A stretch of 64,000 bases of DNA, from positions 85,570,921-85,634,920 of the forward strand of contig JALMGJ010000005.1 in assembly GCA_023362775.1 (NCBI GenBank). Direction: 5' to 3'. The stretch comes from Charina bottae (lineage: Eukaryota > Chordata > Lepidosauria > Squamata > Charinaidae). Numbering within the stretch: position 1 is the stretch's first letter; each line of letters opens with the position of its first letter. Of the stretch, positions 12,040 to 22,813 are shown in pieces. The notes below the pieces were generated by a model, which worked only from the letters and a program-made list of their open reading frames with translations, was not told where the DNA came from and made no database searches. The translations under genes were made by a program, and so were the position numbers.

Positions 12040-13670
12040 TCTACTAAGCACAGTGTCTTCAGGCCGATGTCATATGTAGACCCTTCATTAGCCTGCTTGA
12101 ATCAAAGGAGTTTTCCAATAGCACTCTTGGCACCCATATATTCAAATACGTTTTTTTGTATCCTTGGGACTAGAACCTAGCCTTCTCCAGCTGTTTCATG
12201 TGGAGCTGATGCATCTTTCAAATCTCTCGTGATGCTAATCAATACAGGAGCTTAGCTAGTTTATTGAGATGGGAAACGATTAAACATTGCAAATTTTGTG
12301 AGGCTTTCATGTCAGGTATTTTCCAGGTGTGAGTGGAACTGGGCCAAACACTGTTCTTTGAAGACAATCTGGGAAACCTCTGTTTCTCTCCCTCCTACAC
12401 TTTTTTTGATATAGTGTCATCTGTTTTCTTTCACAATTATTAATTTTATTTCATGGCTGCAGTGCTACGCATAGCAACCCTGACTTAACTTAGTGGGAGC
12501 AGCTTCGGGGGTATACATGCATACAACACAATCCTATTCAAGTCTACCTCCAAGTCCCATTGAATTCAGTACATGTTTGGATGTTTGGATTTATTAGCAT
12601 TGTTAGATGTTTAATTGGCAAACTATGTCACTGGCAAACTGTTGATACTAGTTGGGTTTCTATCTTCTTTGAAATTGCCTCCAACCTTTTCCAACTCTGG
12701 CTACAATTTGCAGCAAACATCTCTAAGTTCAGTGGGGCTTAATGCCAGATAAAAGTTCAAAAAATGATATGTATAATTTTGGCCTGCTTTCAATAGGTGA
12801 TTCAGACCTCAGGTGTTTTTTTTTTTTTTTTTGCCTTCTGAGTCTGAAAGATGTTTGGTAGGAAAAATATTTCTCATTTTGAGGAGAAGATGAACAGTGT
12901 TGCTGTAAAAGTCTGAAACTGCTTCTTAGTTCTGCAAAATTTTAAAAGTAGAAGGCTTCCTGTTAAATAAACACTGCCTAATAAGTGTCACTGGTGTTCC
13001 AGCAAGTAAATTTTCAAGCAATTTGATGTTAATTAATTTCAAACAAGATGCAGCCAATAATTGAGTGCAGAGATCGATTTATTACAAGAAATTGTATCTG
13101 GAAGCCTGATATGTAAGGGGCAATAACAGAAATGAGTGATGTCATGAGATATCAGCCCCAAAAAGTAGAGCAATATAAATGATTGAATCATTCATTATTG
13201 TAAATCTTTCTGTCTTGTGAATGAGTTATAGGTGAGGTGAATTAATAAGTTATTCTGATGTACAGTCTAAAAGTGATCCAGGCTGCGTCCTCTCCTCACT
13301 TATCTGGGAGGAAACCACTTCCCACTCAATAGGCCAGGACTTGCGTTTGAATTATGGTCTGCATGCCACATTTCCCTTTGCAAACTTTGTTATCTAAACG
13401 GATAGCAGGGAAGATGGCAGTCTGCTCAAAGCAAAGAACAAATTTAGAGTAGCTAGATCTTCTGCATACATGCGTAGGTACATGCATCTGGGTGCGCACG
13501 TCCACCCCTTAATCTTTCCTTTTATGTAGACTCAGGAATGGTACTCTGGTGTTAATCAGAAGAACAGAAGAGGGAGGGGCGAGGAGGATTACAACATTTT
13601 TTTCTGTAGCCCTTTGCTGCAACGTTGCCTCCTTTCAGTTGCTTTTCTTCATAGGGAAAAATAGCACAGA
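12040..13670. other. Unassigned sequence
   Basis: No gene or clear repeat seen. A poly(T) run lies at about 12816-12832. Confidence 0.35.
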
Positions 13671-13674
13671 TTAG

Positions 13675-13926
13675 ATTTTATTTTATTTTATTTTATTTTA
13701 TTTTATTTTATTTTATTTTATTTTATTATTTTATTTTATTTTATTTTATTTTATTTTATTTTATTTTATTATATTTTATTTTATTTTATTTTATTTTATT
13801 TTATTTATTTATTTTATTTTATTTTTATTTTTATTTTATTTTATTTTATTTTATTTTATTTTATTTTATTTTATTTTATTTTATTTTATTTTATTTTATT
13901 TTTTTATTTTTTTAATTTTATTTTAC
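13675..13926 (+). repeat. TTTTA pentanucleotide array, about 250 bp
   Basis: About 50 TTTTA units with a few shortened or lengthened units (for example near 13727, 13803 and 13900). It is purely AT and has no strand-coding meaning. Confidence 0.97.
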
Positions 13927-14206
13927 CCATAGCAGAGAAAGCTGTTGAGAAATAGTAGAGCAAAATGGCTAAGAAATGTCGTTCTCCTATCACTCCGCTG
14001 ATTGAAATCAGAACTATTGTTGGCAGTTGCCTATAAGGGTGTGGGTTTTTTTTTTCCTGCAGTGGTTGGTACCTCTAATGTCTCCCGTGTTACAGGTAAT
14101 TTGGGAGTAGGTGGCTATACTAAATTTAAATAAATGAACAATAACTTTACACTCTGAATGTTGGACTTCGTTAAACTGGTAGAATAAAGCAATTCTAGAT
14201 TTGATA

Positions 14207-14343
14207 TGTATTGTTGAAGGCTTTCACGGCCGGAGTTCAATGGCTGTTGTGGGTCTTCCGGGCTGTGTGGCCGTGTTCTGGAAGTTGTTCCAACTTCCAA
14301 CTTCCAGAACACGGCCACACAGCCCGGAAGACCCACAACAGCC
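14207..14343. mobile_element. Fold-back PLE micro-insertion (137 bp)
   Basis: The insert starts TGTATTGTTGAAGGC, the terminal sequence of the PLE at 22.6-25.4 kb, and runs through about 80 bases of its long-terminal-repeat-like end. It then turns back: 14242-14287 and 14298-14343 are a perfect 46-bp inverted repeat around a 10-bp loop. An exact 12-bp target duplication CTAGATTTGATA flanks it at 14195-14206 and 14344-14355. PLEs are known to leave insertions with inverted terminal pieces; this one consists only of such pieces. Confidence 0.9.
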
Positions 14344-14359
14344 CTAGATTTGATAGTTG

Positions 14360-14942
14360 GGAGGAAGGAGAAGGAGAAGAAGAAACTTGAAACAGCTCAA
14401 AGCACTTCAGTTGCCTTAACTTACAACCCTAACAACAATCCTATATAATTGTTGACAGGGATGAGTGAAGTTTAGTGTCTCACCAAAAGCCATTTCTTGA
14501 CTAACAGAGAAACAAGTCTTGAGCCCAAACATTCTGTTTTGTAGCTTACTTATTATGCTACATCAGTCGTGTATTCCCTTCTTGCCCCTTTTCACAACTA
14601 ATAGAACACGCAATAAAATTATATTGTGTTAGTATAAGAAGGAATGTGCACTTTATTAAGCCAAAAGGCTACAAGTTAAAATATGAGGGCTGTATTATTG
14701 TAACTGTGTTCTAATCACTTGGGTGAGAGGGTTTTTCACCTTCCAACAGCAGGTGGCTGAGAGCTTCCTCACTCTTTTACAAAACAAATATACCCTCCTT
14801 GCTGCTTCCTCATTGTACTGCTCTGAAATGTACATTGTCCACGCAAAGACGTTCCACGGGAACAATGTCACACAACTGGTAGACAGGAGGGGAAGTGACT
14901 GCCTCCACTGTAGTCAAAGGTACAATTTACACAGTATATATA
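14360..14942. other. Unassigned sequence, possibly LTR-like
   Basis: No gene seen. Around 14650 the minus strand has a polyadenylation-like AATAAAG signal (ctttatt on plus), which hints at an antisense LTR, but I could not define ends. Confidence 0.25.
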
Positions 14943-15331
14943 TAGGTAGTCCTCGGCTTACGACCATTCATTTAGTGACCATTCAAAGTTACAACGGTGC
15001 AGGAAAAAAGTGACTTATGACTGGTCCTTGCGCTTACAACCATCACAGTGTCCCTGTGGTCATGTGATCAAAATTCAGGCACTTGGCAACCGGCACGTAT
15101 TTACAACGGTTGCAGCATCCCGGGGTCATGTGATCACCATTTGTGACCTTCCCAGCCAGCTTCTGACAAGCAAAGTCAATGGGGGAAGCCGGATTCACTT
15201 AAGGACTGCGGTGATTCACTTAACGTCTGCGGCAAAAAAGTTGTAAAATTGGGCGTGACTCACGTAATGACCACCCTGCTTAGCAACGGAAGTTCCAGTC
15301 CCAATTGTGGTCATAAGTCGAGGATTATCTG
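14943..15331. mobile_element. TA-flanked non-autonomous DNA transposon, copy 1 (389 bp)
   Basis: Ends AGGTAGTCCTCGGCTTA and the inverse TCGAGGATTATCTG, flanked by TA on both sides. Copies 2 (19879-20279) and 3 (27854-28256) have the same ends, length and interior. A TA target and about 20-bp inverted ends point to the Tc1/mariner superfamily, possibly the pogo/Tigger branch. There is no transposase frame. The two halves are partly complementary to each other along their length. Confidence 0.8.
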
Positions 15332-15339
15332 TATGTATT

Positions 15340-15420
15340 TATTTGATTTATATGGCCGCCCCTCTCGTAGATGCGATTCTGAGTGGCTAACAACACATTA
15401 AAAACAATAGGAAAAACAAT
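15340..15420 (-). mobile_element. L2 LINE 3' UTR fragment
   Basis: Sequence of the type TTTATATGGCCGCCC...CTGAGTGGCTAACAAC is the reverse complement of the L2 3' end seen at 4.7 kb and 29.65 kb. It is short and lacks coding sequence. Confidence 0.55.
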
Positions 15421-15439
15421 ATCAGCAGAACATGAAAAC

Positions 15440-16045
15440 CTACAATGATGTCCGAGAATGAATGCAGAGAACATTCAGCAAAACAACATCTCACAGGCTA
15501 TCTAGCCTCCTGTCCTCACATCCCCTGGAGCACTTCCAGGTTTTCAATGCTTTGCAAACGTTTCTACAAAGGCAGGAATTACTTTCCCCCAGATTCTACA
15601 GGGGATGGATGGCTGTACAAAAGGGGGAAGTGGATATTTTACCCCGTTTAGGAAAGAACTAATATTATTCGGAAGTATTTCACATTTCACAGTTTATTCA
15701 AAGAAACCCAGTCTGACTCTTTTATGGCACATTTCCCCTTCCAGATACACCCCTTCTTCCTCCAACTCCATTCCATGTCTGTGAGTTCATTTTCTGACCA
15801 AGCAAGGGGCCCTCTTTCCTCTCAAGTGACCTTGTCTGAAGTTCAGGAGTCCGGTAGCATTTTTTCCAACAAAAATTGTTAGTTGGAAAGGTGCTCCTAG
15901 ACTCCTCCTGATTTTTTGCCACCATAGACTGACGTGGCTTTCCTCCGATTTTCTCTGAAGTTGAATCTCATTGGATCTTTTGACTTCGACCTTGGAGAAG
16001 TCAGCCTTAAAAGAATCCCCATCCATGGCTGACTCCAGTCTTGCT
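15440..16045. other. Unassigned sequence
   Basis: No gene or repeat recognised. Confidence 0.3.
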
Positions 16046-16051
16046 GGGTGG

Positions 16052-16235
16052 GATTTATTTATTTATTTATTTATTATTTATTTATTACATTTATATCCCG
16101 CCCATCTCCCCCACAAGGAGGGACCCTGGGCGGTTCACAACAAATTTAAAAGAGTTAAAACAATAAATATCAATAATAAACACTATAAAATTATGCTGCA
16201 ACAAGCCAAGCAACGTAACTTCCAAAATTTAATTT
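16052..16235 (-). mobile_element. L2 LINE 3' end fragment
   Basis: ATTT-type tail, then TATATCCCGCCCATCTCCCC and CCCTGGGCGGTTCACAAC, followed by A-rich 3' UTR. This is the mirror image of the L2 end at 4.7 kb. Confidence 0.7.
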
Positions 16236-16720
16236 CTGTTCAGGCCAAGCCGCCTTGGCAGCTTTTTTTGCTGTTTCAGTCTCCTTCATCTTCATCTTTG
16301 CCACAGGCTGCTACCGAAGGCTCCTCTTCACTTAGATCCAGTGATTTGGGAAGATATTTTTGACTAAGTTGAAATGCTTCAGGCTTCAAGGTCTAAGCAG
16401 AGCTTATGTGCTGTGCTTATAACTCCTAGCTGCTTTTTTCCCATCATTTCCCGTTATTGAAGAAGTAGCCAAACGGTTTCAGAAGCTCCCAATACTTTGT
16501 GTCCTTTTTCCTTCCTTTCTTCATACATCTCCTCTTCCTCCTTTCCTGGTGCTCTTAACTAGATTGGTTAATTGTTCTTTCTGAAACACACTTATCTTCA
16601 CCTTTTTAAAAAATTCACGAGATGCTTCTATTAGTTTTAATTGTTCTCCAGTGTCTTTGCTTTCATTTTTGTCTAAGATTATGGAGTAAGTTGTCCTCCT
16701 TCCATTTCTTCCCTTCCTCC
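16236..16720. other. Unassigned sequence
   Basis: Pyrimidine-rich, no gene or repeat recognised. Confidence 0.3.
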
Positions 16721-16724
16721 CAGC

Positions 16725-17260
16725 AAACCATCTCGCTGACCCATTTCAGTTCTGTGCAGGTCATTCCACTCAGTTGGCCCTAGCTTGTGTTGTCAGGCCT
16801 TTGCTGATGACTAAGGCAAACCATCAATCATCAGCAGTGGTGCTGCTGGATTTGTCTGCAACATTTGACACCCTTGATCACAATGTTTTACTCTCTCCTT
16901 TGAGTCCATTAGGCATAACAACCCAGTTTGTCATTGGTTTCATTCCTGCATCTCCCAACCCACATTTTTGGCTAAGTGAAAGGGTCTTTGTCTCAGCCCT
17001 TCCATTTATCTGTAGATGTTCTTTAGGGTCCAGCCCTAAGTCCCTTTTGTTCACTTTGTATAATTTGTTGCTAGGTTCTCTAATTTCTTCTTTTCAGTTA
17101 AACAATCCTATTAATACCAATGACATTTCTCAGAAGAATTCAGCTGGCCCATGTAATGTTTTTTTTTTTCTTTCCAGCTGCCTCACTGGGATTTTCAGTA
17201 ATATATTCCCACCACCTTAAATTAAATCTGGATAAGACCGAATTTATTGATTTGCACCCT
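16725..17260 (+). pseudogene. Old L2-type LINE reverse transcriptase fragment
   Basis: The frame at 16774-17220 contains SAVVLLDLSATFDTLDHNVLL, clearly RT motif A (first catalytic Asp in the FDT segment). It is followed by a decayed motif B region (SPKSLLFTLYN) and, in another frame at about 17215-17255, LNLDKTEFIDL, the conserved block after motif C. The YADD motif itself is not recognisable. It is a long-dead copy. Assignment to L2 rather than a sister clade is tentative. Confidence 0.65.
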
Positions 17261-17261
17261 G

Positions 17262-17735
17262 GTTGCCTGTCTGTCTCTTTCCTCCTGTTACTTCTTTTAC
17301 TTTTCAGAACTGTCATCCACAGGTGTCTTCTGTAGTTCAAAATTTGGAAGTTCTTGCTAATGAAAAACTGACTTTCCTCAATAAAACAACAGTAATTTTC
17401 ATCTTCTCAATCTCTGGAGAATGCATTCATTTCTTCTTATTGAAACATTTAAGCAGTTAGTTCATACCTTGGTGGTGACTCACCTGGACTATTAGTAGTT
17501 TGTGGGCAAGCTTTCATGACTCTGCTCTCCATCCTGTGGTTTAGGTCCATAATAGCATTTGTCTGGGCCTCTCCAATTCACCCCTACTTCCTACTTCCAT
17601 CAGTCCTTCCATTGACTGGGTTTTGGGGAGCATTACCAGTTTAAAGTGCTGATGCTGATCTTCTGAGCTGAAGAACTTGGTTGCAATGCATGTTTTTGTG
17701 TCCTTGTCTCTTCTGTGCAATTAAGATCACTTAAT
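17262..17735. other. Unassigned sequence
   Basis: No gene or repeat recognised. Confidence 0.3.
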
Positions 17736-17737
17736 TT

Positions 17738-18070
17738 TCCTTTGAGACGACTACTACGCATCTCATGGACAGCAAAGATTACCAAAAAGGAAGTCCTAGA
17801 CAGAGTCAAACTAAAAATATCCCTGGAAGCCAAGATCACCAAACAAAAACTGTCATACTTTGGTCATGTCACTCGAAAAGACAATTATGCTGGGACTGAT
17901 CAGTGGTGAAAGAAGAAGGAGCCGCCCTAGGACTCACTGGCTTGACACCATCAGAAGGGACACTGGAATGACTTTGATGGAACTAAAGGAAGCTGTAAGA
18001 GATAGAAAGGCATGGAAAGCGTTGATCCACAAAGTGGCCGAGAGTCGGACACGACTGAATGGATAGACAG
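17738..18070 (+). pseudogene. Diverged BovB/RTE LINE 3' end
   Basis: Across two frames the C-terminal RTE sequence can be read: KITKQKLSYFGHVTRK, then RRRSRPRTHWLDTIRRD, then VRDRKAWKALIHKVAESRT, ending in GAGTCGGACACGACTGAA, the BovB/Sauria SINE 3' signature. It differs much more from the 48.8-kb BovB than the 46.4-kb copy does, so it is an older subfamily. Confidence 0.75.
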
Positions 18071-18790
18071 AGAGAGAATTTTCCTTTCTATCAGAACAGC
18101 CACCTCATGTTTCGGAGCTTTGCCCATCTACTGTAGTTCCTATTCTTTGGAATTGACTCTCCCTTGAGTTACATTTGGAATTTGATCCCCTAATGTTAAT
18201 CCCCCAAAGTCCTTAAACCCTTCATTTTTAGGACCTTTATGAAGCTGGAAGAACTTTTCCACAGCAATACTTGATACTGACTTAAATTATGGCAGTGCCT
18301 TGACTAGATGAAGTTTTATATTGATCATTATATTGTTACTGTTGATACTGGTTTACATTGTGATACAATTTTTATTGTTTTGCTTGAACTGCACCTAGGT
18401 TATAAGTGCATGCCAAATAAAAATGCTACTACTATTACTACAATTTCAATGTTGGTCATTTTGAGTTTAGAGTTAGGGATTTTATATTGCAAATTTCTAA
18501 TGAAGATTAATTCCAGAGGGGTAGAAATCAACCCTGTAGCACAAGGGCTTGTTTTCCATTTCTTATCCTTTCAAAATTAGATTTGAGTGAAATATGGGCC
18601 CTGAGGAAGGAAAAGTAGGATGCCCTTGACATCAAAGGCAGGAAATGCAGTTCAGGTTGCAGTAGGGAAGGCAGAAAATTTCAGGTGAGACAAAATTTGT
18701 GATGAAAATTCCTCAACCTATTATGGACTATATTAAAGATTAAGCTGTAATCAGTTGATTACTGGAATCAGTATAATGAAGAGTCGTTGT
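18071..18790. other. Unassigned sequence
   Basis: No gene seen. Confidence 0.3.
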
Positions 18791-18876
18791 CTGTCAAGCA
18801 ATATGTCTATGAAGGTTCTCAGTCATCCAGGTGGAATTGTCTGTAGCTTGAATCATGTCAACTGGATTTCTATTTT

Positions 18877-18925
18877 CTCAGTGGAAACGTTTCGCTCCTT
18901 ATCCAAGGAGCTTCTTCAGTCTGAG
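18877..18925 (-). ncRNA. Hammerhead-ribozyme-like fold, PLE family B
   Basis: On the minus strand: outer arm CUCAG, core CUGAAGA, one base (A), stem GCUCCUU / loop GGAU / stem AAGGAGC, core GAA, ACGU, U, then the closing arm CUGAG. The outer arm (5 bp plus A-U) and the 7-bp inner stem are fully Watson-Crick. CUGANGA and GAA are the invariant hammerhead core. The extra base after the core and the 2-bp third stem depart from textbook hammerheads. PLE ends are known to carry minimal hammerheads. Activity is untested. Confidence 0.6.
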
Positions 18926-19015
18926 CAAAGTTGGTAAGGGAATCCTAAATATGTTTCTAGGTAGCTGTGTGACCATACCCTGGGGCTAGGTCATGGTTAT
19001 ATTGAGATGTTATTT

Positions 19016-19430
19016 TTAAGTCCTTTTATCATCTAAAGGAGGATCGTTAAGATCACCATGCTGCTGTTGAGCTTGTGAAATGGTCTTAATCTTCCTAGGC
19101 ACAGAAGACAAAGCAGGGAGGAATATGGGAGAAAGATTGTGCCTGAGGCCCCCACCTCTATTCAAGGAAGGATTTTCCAAGTTGGCATAAATGGATTCCT
19201 TGACCCCTCTCTCAAACCACCTATCTTCTCTGTCTAAAATGTGAACATTAATGTCCTCAAATGAGTGTCCTTTTTCCTTTAGATGAAGATAAACTGCTGA
19301 CTCTGGTCCTGTGGTGTTACTTCTCCTGTGTTGGGCCATCCTCCTGTACAAAAGTTGTTTGGTTTCTCCAATGTAGAGTTCAGAGCACTCCTCACTGCAC
19401 TGTCTGTCAAGCAGGTAAAATGTTGAACAT
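19016..19430 (-). pseudogene. PLE family B GIY-YIG endonuclease fragment
   Basis: The open frame here encodes CSEECSELYIGETKQLLYRRMAQHRR, the second half of a GIY-YIG nuclease (YIG followed by the catalytic Arg region R-M-x-x-H). It continues with SAVYLHLKEKGHSFEDINVHILDREDRWFERGVKESIYANL and a tail LNRGGGLRHNLSP typical of PLEs. The first GIY half and the whole RT are missing; the frame runs on upstream to 19609 in unrelated sequence. In an intact PLE this nuclease nicks the target to prime reverse transcription. The last codons and stop are intact, so the copy is fairly young or was truncated on insertion. Confidence 0.8.
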
Positions 19431-19876
19431 GGGCCACTTCTAGAGAGAAGTTCAGATCTTCCCTTGGTGGTGCAGGTCCCAGCTCCCTCTTCCAGCAATC
19501 TAGTGGTTGTCGTCAACAGCGAGTGTAAGTTTGCAAGCAGCAAGTAGAACTGGAGAAGCAGCCGTGTTTGGGCACATTGTGTTGTCGCTATTGAGGACCC
19601 GTGGCTCATCCTGTCTCGCAGCTTTTGCAGGTGGGATCCAGCCCTCCATTCTGGTTGGCAGAGGAGCTCTGGGCTGAGACATCTCTGGGCTCAATGTTGG
19701 CCAGGAATAGAAAGTTCTGATTGGCTGATGGTGAGCACCTTTTTTCTGGGTGAACTACCTCTTAGGCTTGTTGTGAGGATAAAAGAAGGGAACTATTAAT
19801 GCAGGCTTGTGGTCCTTAGAGGAAGACTTGAGACGCCGCAGTAAGAATTTGTTGTGATTGCTATGTAATGTCTCAT
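19431..19876. other. Unassigned sequence
   Basis: No gene or repeat recognised. Confidence 0.3.
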
Positions 19877-19878
19877 TA

Positions 19879-20279
19879 CAGGTAGTCCTCGCTTAACAAC
19901 CACAAGTGGGACCAGAATTTTGGTTGCTAAGTGAAGCAGTCATTAAGCAAATCCAACCTGATTTTATGACCCTTTTTGTGGCGGCCATTAAGCGAATCAT
20001 TAAGCGAACCACGTGGTCATTAAGCGAACCACATGGTTCCCCGTTGATTTTGCTTGCCAGAGCCAGCTGGGAAGGTCAAAAATGGCAATCACGTGACCAC
20101 AGGATGCTGTGACAGTCATAAAAGCAAACCAGTTGCCAAGTGTCCAAATTGTGATCATGTCACTGCTGGGACACTGAGATGGTTGTAAGTGTGAGGACCG
20201 GTTGTAAGTCGGGTTTTCCCAGCACCATCGTAAGTCCAAACCGTCACTAAATGAATGCTTGTTAAGCGAGGACTACCTG
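19879..20279. mobile_element. TA-flanked non-autonomous DNA transposon, copy 2 (401 bp)
   Basis: Ends CAGGTAGTCCTCGCTTAA and TTAAGCGAGGACTACCTG are perfect 18-bp inverted repeats, with TA on each side (19877-19878, 20280-20281). This is the best preserved of the three copies. The interior has repeated 'cattaagcgaa' and 'taagcgaaccac' motifs and no coding frame. Confidence 0.88.
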
Positions 20280-20281
20280 TA

Positions 20282-21925
20282 TAATCAGAGCTGTTGTGCT
20301 TCTGACTAATAATCCATCAGAAATGTAGAGGGAGGGGGAGATCTTTCCTAAATAGGACCCCTTGATCAATCTCATCCCATTTTTTCAAGGTGATGTCTGT
20401 GTAGCAGCTGTTACAACCATTCAGAGAGAAAAAAGCACATCGCCCTCCAGAACCTTCCCCCCACCGCTTGGCTGACTCCTTCGATCCATTCAAAATCTGT
20501 TTTGATTGCCATGGCAGTGCGAACCTCAAGTACGCTGGGTGCTTCCCCGCTAAACTCTTGGCACGCAGTACCGTTGTAGTAAGCATCTGTTCTCGTTGCA
20601 GATGCAGGGGCGAACGGAGGCCCCTGATGCCTGATTTTGCCTGCAGATGGTTTGGCCCTGGCTGAGTGACGTCGGAGTGAAAGCCACACAGCTGCCGACA
20701 GAGAGGCAGTGTGACTTGACCCTCTTGATGTCTCCCAGGTAAGAATCTGCGGCAACAGGGAAGTCAACTCAAAGAAGGGCTGTTGCTTCTGTGCTTTGAA
20801 GTTGGCACCGTGACTGTGAACAGGAAGCCTGGGGCTGAAAGGGAATTTTTTATACAAACAGAATGACATTAATATCACATTTTGCCACGATGGGAGAGGG
20901 TACATTGCGTGCAGCCCTTTTAAACTCCCAGCAGTGATGTTCTTTTCCTGGAAACAGGGGTAGCAGGCAGATGCCATAGGAGCATCTAATTTTGCTTCCA
21001 CCAGAACGAAAAAGGATGTGTCCCCTTGATGAAACCGGGATTTCAGGAATGAACAGCTGAGAGACAAGACTGGCGGAAGGTTGGTGCCAGAATGTTACAG
21101 CTAATGCTACTTCCTGTACGCTGTTTCCAGCCCCTTCTCTGGTGCCTTCTTTCTGCAGAATTGGGGGCAAGGCCAGGCGGGGTGGAAGAACTGAAACTCA
21201 TTAAAACAACATCAAGCCGTCGATGCAAAACAGAATATTGAAAAGACACTTTCCAGCATTTCCAAATGCGAGTTTCCTTTCATACCCTTCATAATATTTA
21301 TCGGTACTCTGGGGTTCCTCCCTCCCTTCCTGGCTCCCCTGAATGTGGAGGTTAGATGGTGTGTGCTCTGTTCAGCATTTGCCTGTCATGATAAAAGGAT
21401 ATAAACACTGTAAATAATAGTTGTTGGCACATGAAAGGGGAGCTATAGGGATTAATCATCTGGAGGACCAATCGGCAGTTAGTCCTTTTGTTCAATCCAA
21501 AAACAACTGGATAATTTTACTTGATGCTTCTATACTGTGATTCCATGGGGTTGCTTAAGAAAGTCAGATGTGTGGCATTGGCCAGCCATATAATCCTGCT
21601 TCCAAAGCATGTCAGCTCTGTTTAAAAACAGTAAGCTTCAAGCTTTTATGCCTGGAAAAATGTTCATAATATGCTGGATGGGGCCTACAAAGTCAGAAGG
21701 ATGTTCAATAAAATGTTTGGGCGGACATGAGCCTCAAGCAGGAGTTATTGAACTGGATCCAAACCAATTCATATTTAGAGTGGACTCACCGAAATCAGTG
21801 GAACATATGTTGGTTAGGACTTACTTCTGTCCTCTTAGTTTCAGTAGGTTTGCTGTAATGTTGCTGGGTCTGGATCCATCTAATATATATGTAAAAGATG
21901 ATGAGAGGGTTGGGGGCTAAATCCT
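20282..21925. other. Unassigned sequence
   Basis: No gene supported. The 218-codon minus-strand frame at 20411-21067 has no recognisable domain and no splice context that I can defend (see rejected list). Confidence 0.35.
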
Positions 21926-21929
21926 AAAA

Positions 21930-22330
21930 AGATTGGCTAAAAGAATTGGGCATGTTTAGCCTTAAAAAGAGAAGGCTGAGGGGAGACATGATAGTAGTTT
22001 TCCAATAATTTTAAGGGCTGTCATAGGAAAGATGGTGTGGATTTATTCTCCATAGCTCCCAAGTGTAGGACACGAACCAATGGGGGGAAGCTTTACAGAG
22101 GAAGATCTAAACTTGAAATTAGAAAGTTTCCTGACCATGAGAGCTATTAAGCAGTGGCACAGCGTGCCATCTGGAGTCATGTGGACTCCAACACTGGAGG
22201 ATCTCAAAAATAGGTTGGACAGCCCTTTGCTTGAGATGGTCTGAGGAATCCAGCCCTGGGCCAGGGATTGAACTAGAAAACCTCCAAGATCCCTTCCAAT
22301 CCTTTGAGACTTTGATTTTTCTATTGCTGG
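21930..22330 (+). mobile_element. CR1 LINE 3' end
   Basis: The sequence from GAAGGCTGAGGGGAGACATGAT through TTAGAAAGTTTCCTGACC, CAGTGGCACAGCGTGCC, GGATCTCAAAAATAGGTTGGAC and GATCCCTTCCAATCC is the classic CR1 C-terminus and 3' UTR. It is 5' truncated. Confidence 0.8.
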
Positions 22331-22366
22331 TTGGGTTTCAAAAAAAGACTAGTGCTAGTTCTAAGG

Positions 22367-22436
22367 CAGTGTTTCTCAACCTTGGCAGCTTGAAGATGTG
22401 TGGACTTCATCTCCCAGAATTCACTGGGAAACACTG
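22367..22436. mobile_element. hAT-type miniature element (70 bp)
   Basis: Starts CAGTGTTTCTCAACC and ends GGGAAACACTG. It is flanked by an exact 8-bp duplication TTCTAAGG at 22359-22366 and 22437-22444, the hAT hallmark. Same family as 10126-10208, with most of the interior lost. Confidence 0.88.
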
Positions 22437-22702
22437 TTCTAAGGTAAGGAGTTGAGAGCTAGGTTTTTTTGTAGGCTAGCCCTAGAATAACTCACCAGAT
22501 ATGATCTTCTGGAGAAAAATGATCAGTAGGTTATGATGCCTGATTGGGCCTGCAAACGGTTTCAGTGAACTCTGATACTCATGATATGCAACCCACCCCT
22601 GAAAATGTGAGAATGAGTCTTTCTCGAAGGCTTTCATGGCCGGAGTTCAATGGCTGTTGTGGGTCTTCCGGGCTGTGTGGCCGTGTTCTGGAAGTTGTGG
22701 TT

Positions 22703-22743
22703 CCTAACGTTTCGCCAGCATCTGTGGCCAGCATCTTCAGAGG
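22703..22743 (-). ncRNA. Hammerhead-ribozyme-like fold, PLE family A, 3' repeat
   Basis: On the minus strand: CCU, core CUGAAGA, U, stem GCUGGC / loop CACAGAU / stem GCUGGC, core GAA, ACGU, U, AGG. CCU pairs with AGG; the inner stem is 6 bp with two G-U pairs. The layout matches family B (18877) and family C (53349), though the stems differ in sequence. Confidence 0.55.
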
Positions 22744-22813
22744 GCAGGAGCACAGATAGAAACAAAATCTCTGTGCCCAGGTAGAGTGGCAATGTTCTAT
22801 TTATAGAGCTAAA

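Larger units (their letters stand above)
18795..19430 (-). mobile_element. PLE family B, 5'-truncated 3' part
   Basis: A Penelope-like element distinct from the one at 22.6 kb. It keeps the GIY-YIG endonuclease part of the protein, the 3' UTR and a terminal segment with a hammerhead-like fold (18877-18925). The end (TATGAAGGTTCTCAGTCATCC at about 18810) recurs as a small fragment at 58.86 kb. Upstream sequence (RT) is missing. Confidence 0.8.

Noticed and set aside
19500..19609. N-terminal extension of the family B GIY-YIG frame
   Set aside because: Sequence upstream of about 19430 does not resemble PLE protein; the frame is open there by chance.
20411..21067. 218-codon open frame on minus strand as a possible host gene
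   Set aside because: No recognisable domain, no repeated or biased composition typical of a coding exon, and overlapping frames of similar size on both strands. Most likely chance.
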